A stretch of 64,000 bases of DNA from Flavobacterium sp. 245 (GTDB lineage Bacteria > Bacteroidota > Bacteroidia > Flavobacteriales > Flavobacteriaceae): contig NZ_SNXB01000013.1 of NCBI RefSeq assembly GCF_004362055.1, positions 62,001 to 126,000 on the forward strand, in the 5' to 3' direction. The position numbers were made by a program, and so were the translations under genes. Every line of letters begins with the position of its first letter. Within the stretch, counting starts at the first letter, position 1. The notes beneath the pieces are model-generated. The model was not told the origin of the DNA. It worked only from the letters and a program-made list of their open reading frames with translations, and did no database searches. Below are positions 51,154-60,271 of the stretch, piece by piece.

Positions 51154-53325
51154 AGCTTCTTCTATTAAGTAACTAATAATTTTAAACAGCTTAACAGGTT
51201 CAAACGGTTTAATAATAATATCATTTATTCCAGATGAAATTGCCTCATCTGTTATTTCGTCTTTATCAAAAGCAGTTAAAGCAACAATTGGCGTTTTGAT
51301 ATTCTGTAATCGAATTCTTTTACTGGTTTCAAATCCGTTCATTAATGGCATATTAATGTCCATTAAAATAAGATCAAAAGTCTCTTTTTCTAAAATCTCC
51401 AACGCGCCAAAACCATCATCAACCACTTTACAGATATAATTATTTTTCTCAATAATTTTCTTCGTAACCAGCTGATTGATAAGATTATCTTCTACAATTA
51501 AAATTTTATGAACTTCATTTGAGGTCAAATCAACCTCAATTTCAGCTATTATTTTTTTTGTTTTCTCTGGATCATGTTCAAACGGAATAACAAACGAAAA
51601 AGAAGTTCCTTGACCCAAATCGCTTTCTAGTGTAATTGTACTGCCAAATAAGCCTAATAATCGTTTAACAATACTCAAACCTAAACCAGTTCCTTGATAA
51701 TCCTCATCTTTCCTCCCAACCTGAACAAATTTTTCAAAAATCTTATTTTGATCAACGGTTGCAATTCCGATACCATTATCTTTTATAAGAAAACTTAAGA
51801 AATGATTTTTTCCTTCTGTCTTCAAAAGATCAACCTTCACTTCAACTTCTCCATTCTTTGTAAATTTCAAAGCATTGCTGACTAAGTTCATCAAAATTTG
51901 AGCTAGTCTGAGTTTATCGCCAATTAAATATTCAGGAATATCTGGATCGATATCAATATTGATCTTGTTATTATTTTTTTGAGATAAAAAAGAAAGCGAA
52001 TTTTTGATCATCATAATTTCATCAGAAATATTGAATGTCAGATTTTCTAATACTACTTTATTTTCTTCAATTTTATTAATCTGCAAAATATCATTTACAA
52101 GCGACAATAAATATCTAGCCGAAAATTTCAGCGAACTTAAATGCTGGCTTCTTGATAATTCCTTATGTTCTTCTAAAAGCATATTTGTAATACCAACCAC
52201 TCCATAAAGCGGTGTACGTAATTCATGGCTTATCGTTGAAATAAACTGTGTTTTTAACAAGGAAGCTTCTTCAGCTATTTCTTTGGCTTTTAAAAGCTCT
52301 AAATTGTGTTTCTTTTTGAATCTGATATTTTTAACTAAAGTAATAATCAAAATCAGCAGAATAAGAGAAACCAGCACAAACAGAATTACAATAATTCGGG
52401 ATTTTTTAAGACTTTGATATTGGGAGATTTTTTCATTCTCAATTTTATCAATCTGCCTTTTATACTCGTCCAATTCAAGATTAAAACCTGCAATAGAAGC
52501 TTTTTTCAGTTTTTCCTGACTATATAGTTCTTCTGTAATTTGATTATATAAAGTAAGGTTTTCATATGCTTCCTTATATTTTTTGATTTTCATCAAAAAC
52601 TTAGAATATTCCAAATGTGCATATGACAAATCTGACCTTTCCTCACTGTTTTTTCCAGCCGCAATGGCACTCAAAAAATAAGCATTTGCAGTATCATTTT
52701 CATTTTTGAAAGACGAATACATTCCGTTGAGCATATTGACGACAATCTCAGTTGATGCATCACCATATTTTTCAATATTATTGCCAACAAATTTTAAATA
52801 AGGATACCCTTCTTTAAACTTTCCAACATCAAAATAAGCCCAAGCAATATTTACATTCGTAAAATAAACCTGATCGATAGCATTAATTTTTAAACTATAT
52901 GCTATTGATTTTTTATAATATGAAATTCCTTTATCGAACTGCTTTTTTTCGAAACAATAAATATTTCCTAAGTTGTTATGAAGGCTATATTTTAATGAAT
53001 CATTATTTGTTTTATTAGCATAAAACAAACTTTTATTGTAGAAAAAAACGGCTTTATCAAATTCTGACAATTCACTGTAGTTGCCTGCAATTATTTTATA
53101 AGCTTTTGATATTAAGTAGTTATTTTTTGAAGATGTGGCGTAATTTAAAGCAACGCGCGAAGTAATTAATGATTTTTCGAAATTTGATTCCTTAAAATCA
53201 TCCCAAGCTTCTTTGACAAGCTTATTAATTTTAGCATCCGAGATGGGTTCAGACTGTGCCAATGCTGAACTGATACCACAATTCAGAAAAACGATCAGAA
53301 GAAGAAAAATCCGCATTCGGGGCAT
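51139..53325 (-). CDS. Hybrid sensor histidine kinase/response regulator with TPR sensor region
   Basis: 728 residues. Order: signal (about 1-23), periplasmic TPR-like helices (about 30-300), one membrane helix (about 311-333: IIVILFVLVSLILLILIITL), a coiled linker, HisKA (FISTISHELRTPLYGVVG, His about 366), HATPase (LMNLVSNALKFTKNG, DNGIGI, GTGLGLSIVKRL) and a C-terminal receiver (LIVEDNLINQ, LILMDINMPLMNG). There is no DNA-binding output domain, so signalling must go onwards by phosphotransfer. The signal is unknown. Starts at 53325 or 53316 are both possible. Confidence 0.94.
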   Translation of the reverse strand: MPRMRIFLLLIVFLNCGISSALAQSEPISDAKINKLVKEAWDDFKESNFEKSLITSRVALNYATSSKNNYLISKAYKIIAGNYSELSEFDKAVFFYNKSLFYANKTNNDSLKYSLHNNLGNIYCFEKKQFDKGISYYKKSIAYSLKINAIDQVYFTNVNIAWAYFDVGKFKEGYPYLKFVGNNIEKYGDASTEIVVNMLNGMYSSFKNENDTANAYFLSAIAAGKNSEERSDLSYAHLEYSKFLMKIKKYKEAYENLTLYNQITEELYSQEKLKKASIAGFNLELDEYKRQIDKIENEKISQYQSLKKSRIIVILFVLVSLILLILIITLVKNIRFKKKHNLELLKAKEIAEEASLLKTQFISTISHELRTPLYGVVGITNMLLEEHKELSRSQHLSSLKFSARYLLSLVNDILQINKIEENKVVLENLTFNISDEIMMIKNSLSFLSQKNNNKINIDIDPDIPEYLIGDKLRLAQILMNLVSNALKFTKNGEVEVKVDLLKTEGKNHFLSFLIKDNGIGIATVDQNKIFEKFVQVGRKDEDYQGTGLGLSIVKRLLGLFGSTITLESDLGQGTSFSFVIPFEHDPEKTKKIIAEIEVDLTSNEVHKILIVEDNLINQLVTKKIIEKNNYICKVVDDGFGALEILEKETFDLILMDINMPLMNGFETSKRIRLQNIKTPIVALTAFDKDEITDEAISSGINDIIIKPFEPVKLFKIISYLIEEAKNAG

Positions 53326-53360
53326 AAACGGCTAGTTTTACCAAATATACACTTAAAAAT

Positions 53361-53397
53361 AAAAAAAAGCTGTATTTACACTAAAAATACAACTTTT
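53361..53397 (-). terminator. Terminator of the dicarboxylate symporter gene
   Basis: On the minus strand AAAAGTTGTATTT pairs with AAATACAGCTTTT (one G-U) around a 7-nt loop and is followed by Ts. Confidence 0.75.
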
Positions 53398-53464
53398 CTT
53401 TAATTATTGTTTACACTTTTAAACCTATAGAGATCAATAAAATGTGCATATTATTTTTCAGAAT

Positions 53465-54745
53465 TTACTGCTCTAAACCCGCTTCTGCTTCATTATTACT
53501 TTCCCATTGTCCTACAACAGAAGTAGCCAAAGCATTTCCTAGAACATTAGTCGCGCTTCTAAACATATCACAAAAATGATCAATAGGCAAAATTAGCGCG
53601 ATTCCTTCCACCGGAATATCAAACATACCGCAAGTTGCTGCTACAACAACTAAACTCGCTCTTGGCACACCTGCAATTCCTTTACTGGTAAGCATTAAAA
53701 CTAGAAGCATAACCATTTGCGTACCTACATCTAAATGGACTCCATAAAACTGGGCAATAAATATACTTGCAAATGTCATATACATCATGCTTCCGTCTAA
53801 ATTAAACGAATAGCCAAGTGGCAGCATAAAAGAAACAATTTTATCTTTTACACCAAAATCCTCTAATTCTTCAGTTAATTTTGGAAAAACAGCTTCACTA
53901 CTTGTTGTTCCAAATGCAATTGCTAAAGGCCCAACAATTCGTCTTAATAACTCCGTCATTCTTCCTTTTAAGAAAATATATCCAACAGCAATTAAAACAA
54001 CCCATAAAGTACTTATACCAACTAAAAATGATCCGAAAAACTTAAAATAAGTAATCACTAATTCTTCAGCATCTCTAATAGCAAATACTCCTGCAATGGC
54101 ACCAAAAACCCCAATTGGAGCAAAGTTCATTACATAATTCACCATTTTTAAAACAATATGCGAAGCTTTATCTAAAGCATTAATCACAGGTTTTACAGTG
54201 CTTCCTAATGACGCTGCAGCTAATCCAAAAAAGATCGAAAATATAACAATCTGCAAGATTTCATTTGTTGCCATTGCTTCAAAAATACTTTTAGGAACAA
54301 TGTGTTCAACAAAATTTTCAACAGAAAGTGTTTTAGTTTTTGCTGTCACTTCTGACGCAGCCGCCATGTCAACATGGTCTAACTTTAAACCTACTCCAGG
54401 CTCTAGAATATTGACGTAAAATAAACCAATTAATAACGATATAAATGACGCCGTAAAAAACCATCCAAGAGCTTTTCCTCCAATTCTTCCCACCGTCTTA
54501 ATATCTCCAAGTTTGGCAATTCCAACAACTAAAGTTGTAAATACCAAAGGTGAAATAATCATTTGCACCAATCGAATAAAAACAGTTGCCAGCATTTTAA
54601 TTTTACTGCTGAAAGATTGTGCTGTTTCAGCAGAAACAGTATTGTGCAATATAATTCCTAAAGTTGCCCCTAGAACCATTGCAATAATAATTTGCCCTGT
54701 TAATCCTGAAAGAAATGATTTTTTTTTAGTTTCTGTAACTTGCAT
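53465..54745 (-). CDS. Dicarboxylate/amino acid:cation symporter (DAACS family)
   Basis: 426 residues with about eight membrane helices and two re-entrant loops. Family motifs: FIRLVQMIISPLVFTTLVVG (HP1 region start), FGTTSSEAVFPKL (serine-rich HP1), LDGSMMYMTFASIFIAQ and a C-terminal LPIDHFCDMFRSATNVLGNA that holds the substrate/cation site. It transports glutamate, aspartate or C4-dicarboxylates with Na+ or H+; which one cannot be read. It is a stand-alone gene with its own terminator, preceded on the same strand by aroC. Confidence 0.94.
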   Translation of the reverse strand: MQVTETKKKSFLSGLTGQIIIAMVLGATLGIILHNTVSAETAQSFSSKIKMLATVFIRLVQMIISPLVFTTLVVGIAKLGDIKTVGRIGGKALGWFFTASFISLLIGLFYVNILEPGVGLKLDHVDMAAASEVTAKTKTLSVENFVEHIVPKSIFEAMATNEILQIVIFSIFFGLAAASLGSTVKPVINALDKASHIVLKMVNYVMNFAPIGVFGAIAGVFAIRDAEELVITYFKFFGSFLVGISTLWVVLIAVGYIFLKGRMTELLRRIVGPLAIAFGTTSSEAVFPKLTEELEDFGVKDKIVSFMLPLGYSFNLDGSMMYMTFASIFIAQFYGVHLDVGTQMVMLLVLMLTSKGIAGVPRASLVVVAATCGMFDIPVEGIALILPIDHFCDMFRSATNVLGNALATSVVGQWESNNEAEAGLEQ

Positions 54746-54798
54746 TAATTTGTTTGTTTTAAGTTAAAATATTAAGACCCTCACTGTCTTAACTTTTA

Positions 54799-55857
54799 TT
54801 AATATGTTTTGTTGATTAAATAAAAATCAGCCAAAACAATTGCAGCCATTGCCTCAACAATTGGTACTGCACGAGGCACCACACAAGGGTCATGACGACC
54901 TTTTCCTGTCATTGGTGTAATATTCCCTTTATTATCTAATGAATCCTGAGTCTGCATAATTGTTGCAACTGGTTTGAAAGCTACTTTAAAGTAAATATCC
55001 ATTCCGTTGCTGATGCCACCCTGAATTCCTCCCGAAAGATTCGTTTTTGTAGTTCCATCGGCATTGTATAAATCGTTGTGCTCGCTTCCTTTCATTTCAG
55101 AACCAGCAAAACCGCTTCCGTATTCAAAACCTTTTACAGCATTGATAGAAAGCATTGCTTTTCCTAATTCAGCATGCAATTTATCAAAAACCGGTTCGCC
55201 AAGACCAACTGGTACATTTTGAATTACACACGAAACAACACCACCAACGGTATCACCCTGCTTGCGGATATCACGAATATATTCTTCCATAATCGCTGCC
55301 GATTTTTCATCTGGACAACGAACAGGATTGCTTTCTATTTTAGAAAAATCTAAATCTTGGTAAGGAGTATCTAAGTGAATTGGACCAACAGAAGAAACGT
55401 AAGCATTAATTTTAATTTCCGGAAGCATTTGTTTTGCAATAGCGCCCGCAACTACTCTGCTTGCAGTTTCACGTGCAGAGCTTCTTCCGCCTCCGCGGTA
55501 ATCGCGAAAACCATACTTTTGATCATATACATAATCAGCATGACTTGGTCTATAATTATCTTTTATATGCGAGTAATCGTCTGATTTTTGATTGGTATTT
55601 GGAATAATAAAACCTATTGGAGTTCCGGTTGTTTTTCCTTCAAAAATTCCAGATAAAAATTGAACTGTATCTGGTTCTTTTCTTTGTGTTACAATTGCCG
55701 ATTGTCCCGGTTTTCTTCGAGACATTTCAAGTTCGATTGCTTCAAAATCAAGCGCAATTCCTGATGGACAGCCATCAATAATCCCGCCTAAAGCCTCACC
55801 ATGCGATTCGCCAAAAGTTGTAACTCTATATAATGTGCCGTAGCTATTTCCTGCCAT
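54799..55857 (-). CDS. aroC: Chorismate synthase
   Basis: 352 residues, the usual length. It converts 5-enolpyruvylshikimate-3-phosphate to chorismate with reduced FMN. Signature regions are all visible: YGTLYRVTTFGESHGEALGG (N-terminal signature), RRKPGQS, RPSHADYVYDQKYG, DYRGGGRSSARETASRVVAG (signature 2) and GKGRHDPCVVPRAVPIVEAM (signature 3). It ends 53 bp before the symporter start on the same strand. A TACATTTG element lies 15 bp upstream of the start. Confidence 0.97.
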   Translation of the reverse strand: MAGNSYGTLYRVTTFGESHGEALGGIIDGCPSGIALDFEAIELEMSRRKPGQSAIVTQRKEPDTVQFLSGIFEGKTTGTPIGFIIPNTNQKSDDYSHIKDNYRPSHADYVYDQKYGFRDYRGGGRSSARETASRVVAGAIAKQMLPEIKINAYVSSVGPIHLDTPYQDLDFSKIESNPVRCPDEKSAAIMEEYIRDIRKQGDTVGGVVSCVIQNVPVGLGEPVFDKLHAELGKAMLSINAVKGFEYGSGFAGSEMKGSEHNDLYNADGTTKTNLSGGIQGGISNGMDIYFKVAFKPVATIMQTQDSLDNKGNITPMTGKGRHDPCVVPRAVPIVEAMAAIVLADFYLINKTY

Positions 55858-55871
55858 GTTATTTGTTTTAG

Positions 55872-55879
55872 CAAATGTA
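55872..55879 (-). promoter_or_regulatory. -7 element (TACATTTG) of aroC
   Basis: An exact TAnnTTTG on the minus strand, 15 bp before the aroC ATG. The -33 box is not clear. Confidence 0.45.
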
Positions 55880-56043
55880 AGTTTTATGAATTAAATTAAA
55901 AAATATAAAATTGTGATTATTAATTAAAGGTTAAGCTCTTTAAAAATCATAATTTATTAAAATTGACCCTAAATTGATAACCTTTTGATAAAATAAATCC
56001 AACGTTAGTTTCTTTTATTTGTTAAACTTCAAATCACGAAAAA

Positions 56044-56868
56044 TTGAAAAAAAGAAATGTCGAACTGGTCATTATTTCAGATGTCCATTTAGGAACGTAC
56101 GGAAGCCACGCCAAGGAATTAAACAACTATCTATCAAGCATTAAACCTAAAACATTAGTATTAAATGGCGATATTATTGATGCTTGGCAATTTCGAAAAT
56201 CTTACTTTCCAAAAGCACATTTAAGAGTAATTCAGCGTATCATTGGAATGGCTTCGAAAGGAACAAAAGTGTATTATATTACAGGAAACCACGATGAAAT
56301 TCTTAGAAAATTCAGTGATATGAACATGGGAAATTTTTCTTTAGTTGATAAATTAGTTCTTGAATTAGGTGATAAAAAAGCGTGGATTTTTCACGGTGAC
56401 GTTTTTGACGCGTCGGTACAGCATTCAAAATGGATAGCAAAACTTGGCGGTTTAGGCTACGATTATTTAATTCTTTCTAACCGATTTGCAAATTGGTGTC
56501 TCGCAAAACTTGGCCGTGAACCTTATTCTTTTTCTAAAAAAATAAAAGCCAGCGTAAAAAAAGCCGTTAAATTTATTTCAGATTTTGAAACGACTGCTAC
56601 CGATTTGGCAATAGAAAAAAAATACGATTATGTAATCTGTGGCCATATTCATGAACCAAAAATAATTACCAAAGAAAACCGTCACGGATCTACTTTATAC
56701 TTAAACTCAGGCGACTGGGTCGAAAATTTAACCGCATTGGAATACCACAAAAAACGCTGGAAATTATATTCTTACGCTGAAAGCAACTTTGCAGAAGAAG
56801 AAAACTTATTTGAAATGGAAGACAATCTAACTTCGCAGTTATTGACTTCAATAATTACAAAAAAATAA
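56044..56868 (+). CDS. UDP-2,3-diacylglucosamine diphosphatase-like metallophosphoesterase (LpxH-like)
   Basis: 274 residues from a TTG start (56044). No in-frame ATG precedes the conserved ISDVHLG motif, so TTG must be used. Calcineurin-like metal motifs: SDVHLGTYG, LNGDIIDAW, GNHDE, FHGDVFDASV and CGHIHEP. LpxH removes UMP from UDP-diacylglucosamine in lipid A synthesis, at the inner-membrane face. The protein is longer than E. coli LpxH (about 240), as usual in Bacteroidota, and a second paralogue may exist elsewhere. It stands alone between aroC (divergent) and a small outer-membrane protein gene. Confidence 0.87.
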   Translation: MKKRNVELVIISDVHLGTYGSHAKELNNYLSSIKPKTLVLNGDIIDAWQFRKSYFPKAHLRVIQRIIGMASKGTKVYYITGNHDEILRKFSDMNMGNFSLVDKLVLELGDKKAWIFHGDVFDASVQHSKWIAKLGGLGYDYLILSNRFANWCLAKLGREPYSFSKKIKASVKKAVKFISDFETTATDLAIEKKYDYVICGHIHEPKIITKENRHGSTLYLNSGDWVENLTALEYHKKRWKLYSYAESNFAEEENLFEMEDNLTSQLLTSIITKK

Positions 56869-56994
56869 TTAATCAAAAACAAAACCCAGCAACAGCAAGC
56901 CTTCACAAAAACATTGATGATTTTTTTTTCTCAAAAATGTAAATTATATAACAATTTTCAAAAATTTTATACGTTCTCTACTTACTTGTAGTTT

Positions 56995-57002
56995 TACATT
57001 TG
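56995..57002 (+). promoter_or_regulatory. -7 element (TACATTTG) of the small outer-membrane protein gene
   Basis: An exact TAnnTTTG, 24 bp before ATG 57027. It overlaps the alternative TTG start at 57000, which argues against that start. Confidence 0.55.
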
Positions 57003-57026
57003 AAAAAATTAATTGAACCATTTTTT

Positions 57027-57524
57027 ATGAAAAAAATCATTTTATCTGCCATTATGCTATTTGGATTAGCATTTACGGCTCATTCACAAGACATTGCAAA
57101 AAACGCGCTTGGTTTGCGTTTAGGAGACAATAACGGTTTTGGAGGAGAAGTATCTTATCAAAGAGGATTAAATCAAAAAAACAGACTTGAATTTGATTTA
57201 GGCTGGAGAAACAGCAGTGATGTTGACGCCATTAAAGCTGTAGCACTTTATCAATGGGTTTGGAATATAGACGGAGGCTTCAACTGGTACGCTGGTGTTG
57301 GTGGAGGAATCGCTGCATGGGATCATGATTATTACAACAACAATGTAAAATACAACGACAGCGGAACATACGTTTTTGCTGCTGGAGACATAGGAATTGA
57401 ATACGGATTTAAAGAAGTGCCAATTCTTTTATCATTAGATGCAAGACCTGAAATTGGTTCAGGTTATTATGATGATGATAACTTTGGATTTGATGTTGGT
57501 TTAGGAATCAAATTCAAATTCTAA
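57027..57524 (+). CDS. Small outer-membrane beta-barrel protein, unknown
   Basis: 165 residues from ATG 57027 (MKKIILSAIMLFGLAFTAHSQD). An earlier TTG at 57000 overlaps the promoter and adds residues before the signal peptide. After cleavage (about residue 20) the protein alternates strands: LGLRLGDNNGFGGEVSYQRG, RLEFDLGWRNSSD, WYAGVGGGIAAWD, and ends FDVGLGIKFKF with a terminal Phe, typical of eight-stranded barrels. Its substrate or partner is unknown. It is a single-gene unit ending in a strong terminator. Confidence 0.82.
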   Translation: MKKIILSAIMLFGLAFTAHSQDIAKNALGLRLGDNNGFGGEVSYQRGLNQKNRLEFDLGWRNSSDVDAIKAVALYQWVWNIDGGFNWYAGVGGGIAAWDHDYYNNNVKYNDSGTYVFAAGDIGIEYGFKEVPILLSLDARPEIGSGYYDDDNFGFDVGLGIKFKF

Positions 57525-57550
57525 ATTAAAATAAAAAATAATTGTAAAAG

Positions 57551-57585
57551 AAAACCTGTCGTTTTATTGCGACAGGTTTTTTTTT
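57551..57585 (+). terminator. Terminator of the small outer-membrane protein gene
   Basis: AAAACCTGTCG pairs with CGACAGGTTTT around an 8-nt loop and is followed by a long T-run. A degenerate AAGCGAAGTCGAAG repeat half lies just beyond. Confidence 0.9.
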
Positions 57586-57706
57586 TACTTGAATTAAGCG
57601 AAGTCGAAGTCCTTAATGGGTAAAAGAGGCAACAAATTCGCCAAGCCTGACATTTAAAACACTAACACTTTCAACTAATTACCAATTACTAATAACTAAT
57701 TACTAA

Positions 57707-58129
57707 TTACTTAATAATAATCTCTTTTTTAGAATGCACTTTTACCACCGTATAAGGATATGAAACAACCTGCATAACCATTGCGTCAGGCGCTGGATTA
57801 TTTTCTTTTACAGTAATAATGATATTTTTATCTGTTTCCTCCACTTTTTCAACTCCAATAGAATAGCCGCTGGTGTTTTTTTCACCCATATTCAAAATGA
57901 TGTAATTAGAATTGCTGATATCAGCCTCTTTCATTTTATCAGCTAAAAGCGGGTCATTTTGAAGCATTTTGATTTCGTTAGGTTCTGTTAAAATTTCAAA
58001 AAATTTGATATTACCTCCTCCATTCGATTGTTCGGTCAAAACTTCATAAAGCGCTGTTGAACTCGAAGTTTTTTTTGCTCCACAAGAGATCAAAACAAAA
58101 ACTGCTAAAACTGAAATTATCTTTTTCAT
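57707..58129 (-). CDS. Hypothetical lipoprotein
   Basis: 140 residues. Lipobox VFVLISCGAKK (Cys about 16). The mature part is a small alpha/beta domain (YEVLTEQSNGGGNIKFFEILTEPNEIKMLQ and a strand-rich end VEETDKNIIITVKENN, SYPYTVVKVHS), reminiscent of protease-complex/PrcB-like small lipoproteins, but no assignment is safe. It lies directly after bshA on the same strand with a 24-bp gap, so co-transcription is likely. Confidence 0.72.
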   Translation of the reverse strand: MKKIISVLAVFVLISCGAKKTSSSTALYEVLTEQSNGGGNIKFFEILTEPNEIKMLQNDPLLADKMKEADISNSNYIILNMGEKNTSGYSIGVEKVEETDKNIIITVKENNPAPDAMVMQVVSYPYTVVKVHSKKEIIIK

Positions 58130-58153
58130 GCATTTAAATTTTAAATTAATGTT

Positions 58154-59290
58154 TTAATCTTTATAATCATCAATAGCCTTTTGATACAAAGCTTCATACT
58201 TAGGAAGTATATTTTTAATATCAAATTTCTTTGCCACTTCCAGCGCATTCTTTTTGAATTCGTTTAAAGTTGCATCATCTTTCAAAATTTTAATCGCATT
58301 TGCAGCCATTTCTTCAACATTTCCAACATTGCTCAAATAACCTGAAACACCATCAAAATTAACTTCAGGCAAACCGCCCGAATTACTAGAAATCACCGGA
58401 ACTCCAAGAGCCATTGCTTCTAACGCAGCTAAACCAAAACTTTCCGTTTCCGAAGGAAGTAGAAACAAATCGGTCATGCATAAAATCTTATCAATTTCGT
58501 TGCTGTTTCCAAAGAAAATTACTTTGTCGTAAATCCCTAATTCCATGCATAAAACTTCAGCTTTCTCTTTTTCAGGACCATCGCCAACCATCATTAGTTT
58601 AGCAGGCATTTCTTTCTGAATATTATAGAAAATCTTAATAATGTCCGGAATTCTCTTCACCTTTCTAAAGTTACTAATATGTGTCACGATACGCTCATTT
58701 TCCTTCGCCATAACATAACGATGACAAGGTGCATCAGGATCTTTTTTTACTTTATCCAATTCAATAAAATTCGGAATTACCCTAATTTTATTCTTGATTT
58801 TGAATAATTTCAACGTATCATCTTTCAAACTCTGGGAAACCGAAGTCACATAATCTGATTTATTAATACTAAAAGTTACCGCTGGTTTATAAAAAGGGTG
58901 ATTTCCCACAAGCGTAATATCAGTTCCGTGAAGCGTCGTAATCATTGGCAGATTTATACCTTCGTTTTTCAGCATTTGTTTTGCCATATAACCCGCATAA
59001 GCGTGAGGAATAGCATAATGCACATGAAGAACCTCAATTTTATACAATTTCACCATATCAACCAATTTGCTTGACAAAGCCAGCTCATAAGGCTGATAAT
59101 GAAAAAGAGGATATTCAGGAACGTTTACTTCGTGATAATGAACATTCGGATTCAAGAGCGCCAACCTCACGGGCTGACTATAAGTTATAAAATGTATTTC
59201 GTGTCCTCGTCTGGCTAATTCAAGACCTAACTCAGTGGCTACTACCCCACTACCGCCAAATGTCGGATAACAAACTATTGCTATTTTCAT
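58154..59290 (-). CDS. bshA: N-acetyl-alpha-D-glucosaminyl L-malate synthase (bacillithiol)
   Basis: 378 residues, GT4 glycosyltransferase. It joins GlcNAc from UDP-GlcNAc to L-malate, the first step of bacillithiol synthesis. Seen: the N-terminal loop YPTFGGSGVVATELGLELARRGHEIHFIT (typical of BshA), HVHYAIPHA, TTLHGTDITLVG, VIPNFIELDK, HISNFRKVKRI, the nucleotide-sugar site LLPSETESFGLAALEAMALGVPVISSNSGGLPE (E-x7-E). No bshB/bshC is in the window. The thiol is a known redox buffer in Bacteroidota. Confidence 0.94.
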   Translation of the reverse strand: MKIAIVCYPTFGGSGVVATELGLELARRGHEIHFITYSQPVRLALLNPNVHYHEVNVPEYPLFHYQPYELALSSKLVDMVKLYKIEVLHVHYAIPHAYAGYMAKQMLKNEGINLPMITTLHGTDITLVGNHPFYKPAVTFSINKSDYVTSVSQSLKDDTLKLFKIKNKIRVIPNFIELDKVKKDPDAPCHRYVMAKENERIVTHISNFRKVKRIPDIIKIFYNIQKEMPAKLMMVGDGPEKEKAEVLCMELGIYDKVIFFGNSNEIDKILCMTDLFLLPSETESFGLAALEAMALGVPVISSNSGGLPEVNFDGVSGYLSNVGNVEEMAANAIKILKDDATLNEFKKNALEVAKKFDIKNILPKYEALYQKAIDDYKD

Positions 59291-59430
59291 GTATTAAATT
59301 TAATACTACGAAAATACTCAAAAATAGCGTTTAATTATGCTTTTAAATTGTTAGATTTTCGATAAAATTAGATTAATTCTAATTAATATAGTTTTTTATT
59401 GAAGCAGAACATCTTCGATCAAAAGACCAT

Positions 59431-59510
59431 CCCTCCCGCTGTCCGCTGTATCTTTTATGGTCTCGTTAAAGAAACGAGACCATAAAAGGATGCCGCTTCC
59501 ATCGGGGCTA
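59431..59510. repeat. Palindromic intergenic element with variable central hairpin
   Basis: CCCGCTGTCCGCTGTAT-[CTTTTATGGTCTCGTT / AACGAGACCATAAAAG, a perfect 16-bp stem]-GATGCCGCTTCCATCGGGGCT. The arms resemble those of the element at 42887-42938 while the central stem is unrelated. It lies in the 409-bp gap 59291-59699, which otherwise holds GAAACCTGAAACCT words near 59603 and a terminator; no gene is seen. Confidence 0.75.
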
Positions 59511-59642
59511 GATTAGACGTTTTTGTTTTCATAAGCCATGCTTAACGGCAACTTTGCCCAAGTTATATCGCGCTAAGTTTGTCACTCCTGACAAACTTTG
59601 GCGAAACCTGAAACCTAAAACTTTAAACATGAAACAATAAAA

Positions 59643-59678
59643 ACAAAAAAAGGCACAAAATCTAAATTTCATGCCTTT
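59643..59678 (-). terminator. Terminator of the conserved 160-residue protein gene
   Basis: On the minus strand AAAGGCA, a 16-nt loop, then TGCCTTT followed by Ts, 21 nt after the stop. Confidence 0.65.
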
Positions 59679-59699
59679 CAAATATTTTATATATTTCTC

Positions 59700-60182
59700 T
59701 TAGAAAAATCTGCTGTGCCAGCTATCAGCAGCAGGAACTTCCCAAGATTCATTAAATTCTTCAATATTATTTACAAGATTATTAAAAACAATCGTATTCT
59801 CAGAAACCGATTTATCTTTAACCATCTTTTTAAAATCAATTAGAGGTTTGTGAGCAATATGTTCACCCAATTTAAAAGTAACATTCATTTTGTCAAGTAA
59901 ATCAACATTGTACTTTTTTTCCAAACCTTGAATGAATTCCACAGAACTATCTATCGAACAGCCTGTTGCAGCCTGCACATCTTGATTTACAGCCAATATT
60001 ATAAAACGATTGTATTTCAACAAAAACGAAGCCTCAAGACTTGTTCCGTGCGCTGCCCATTCTTCTACAAAAGCTTTTAAATCGGTTTCTATTTCAGAAA
60101 ATTCTTCCTCAGAAAATTTTCTGTTCGATTGGTAAATCCAAATTCTAGATTCACCAGGTAAATTTTCAAAAGGTATATACAT
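59700..60182 (-). CDS. Conserved protein of unknown function
   Basis: 160 residues, soluble. It starts MYIPFENLPGESRIWIYQSNR and contains FVEEWAAHGTSLEASFLLKYNRF and GCSIDSSVEFIQ. It ends in AADSWHSRFF. Homologues in flavobacteria are often labelled 'ABC transporter ATPase', yet no Walker A, signature or Walker B is present, so that label is unsupported. It is encoded after the two iron-sulfur protein genes on the same strand, an arrangement I believe is common in the group. Confidence 0.82.
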   Translation of the reverse strand: MYIPFENLPGESRIWIYQSNRKFSEEEFSEIETDLKAFVEEWAAHGTSLEASFLLKYNRFIILAVNQDVQAATGCSIDSSVEFIQGLEKKYNVDLLDKMNVTFKLGEHIAHKPLIDFKKMVKDKSVSENTIVFNNLVNNIEEFNESWEVPAADSWHSRFF

Positions 60183-60211
60183 TTTTACTTTTTGTTTATT
60201 TTGTTTGTTTT

Positions 60212-60270
60212 GTTTCAGGTTTCCAGTTGAAAACTTAGAACCTTAGCATCTTAGTAACTCAGAACCTTAG
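60212..60270. repeat. Intergenic word repeats, TTTCAGG and CTTAG families
   Basis: GTTTCAGGTTTCCAG is followed by an array of degenerate words (ACTTAGAAC, CTTAGCAT, CTTAGTAAC, TCAGAAC, CTTAG) that ends at the next gene's stop. The same two families sit together at 9534-9668. Confidence 0.72.
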
Positions 60271-60271
60271 A

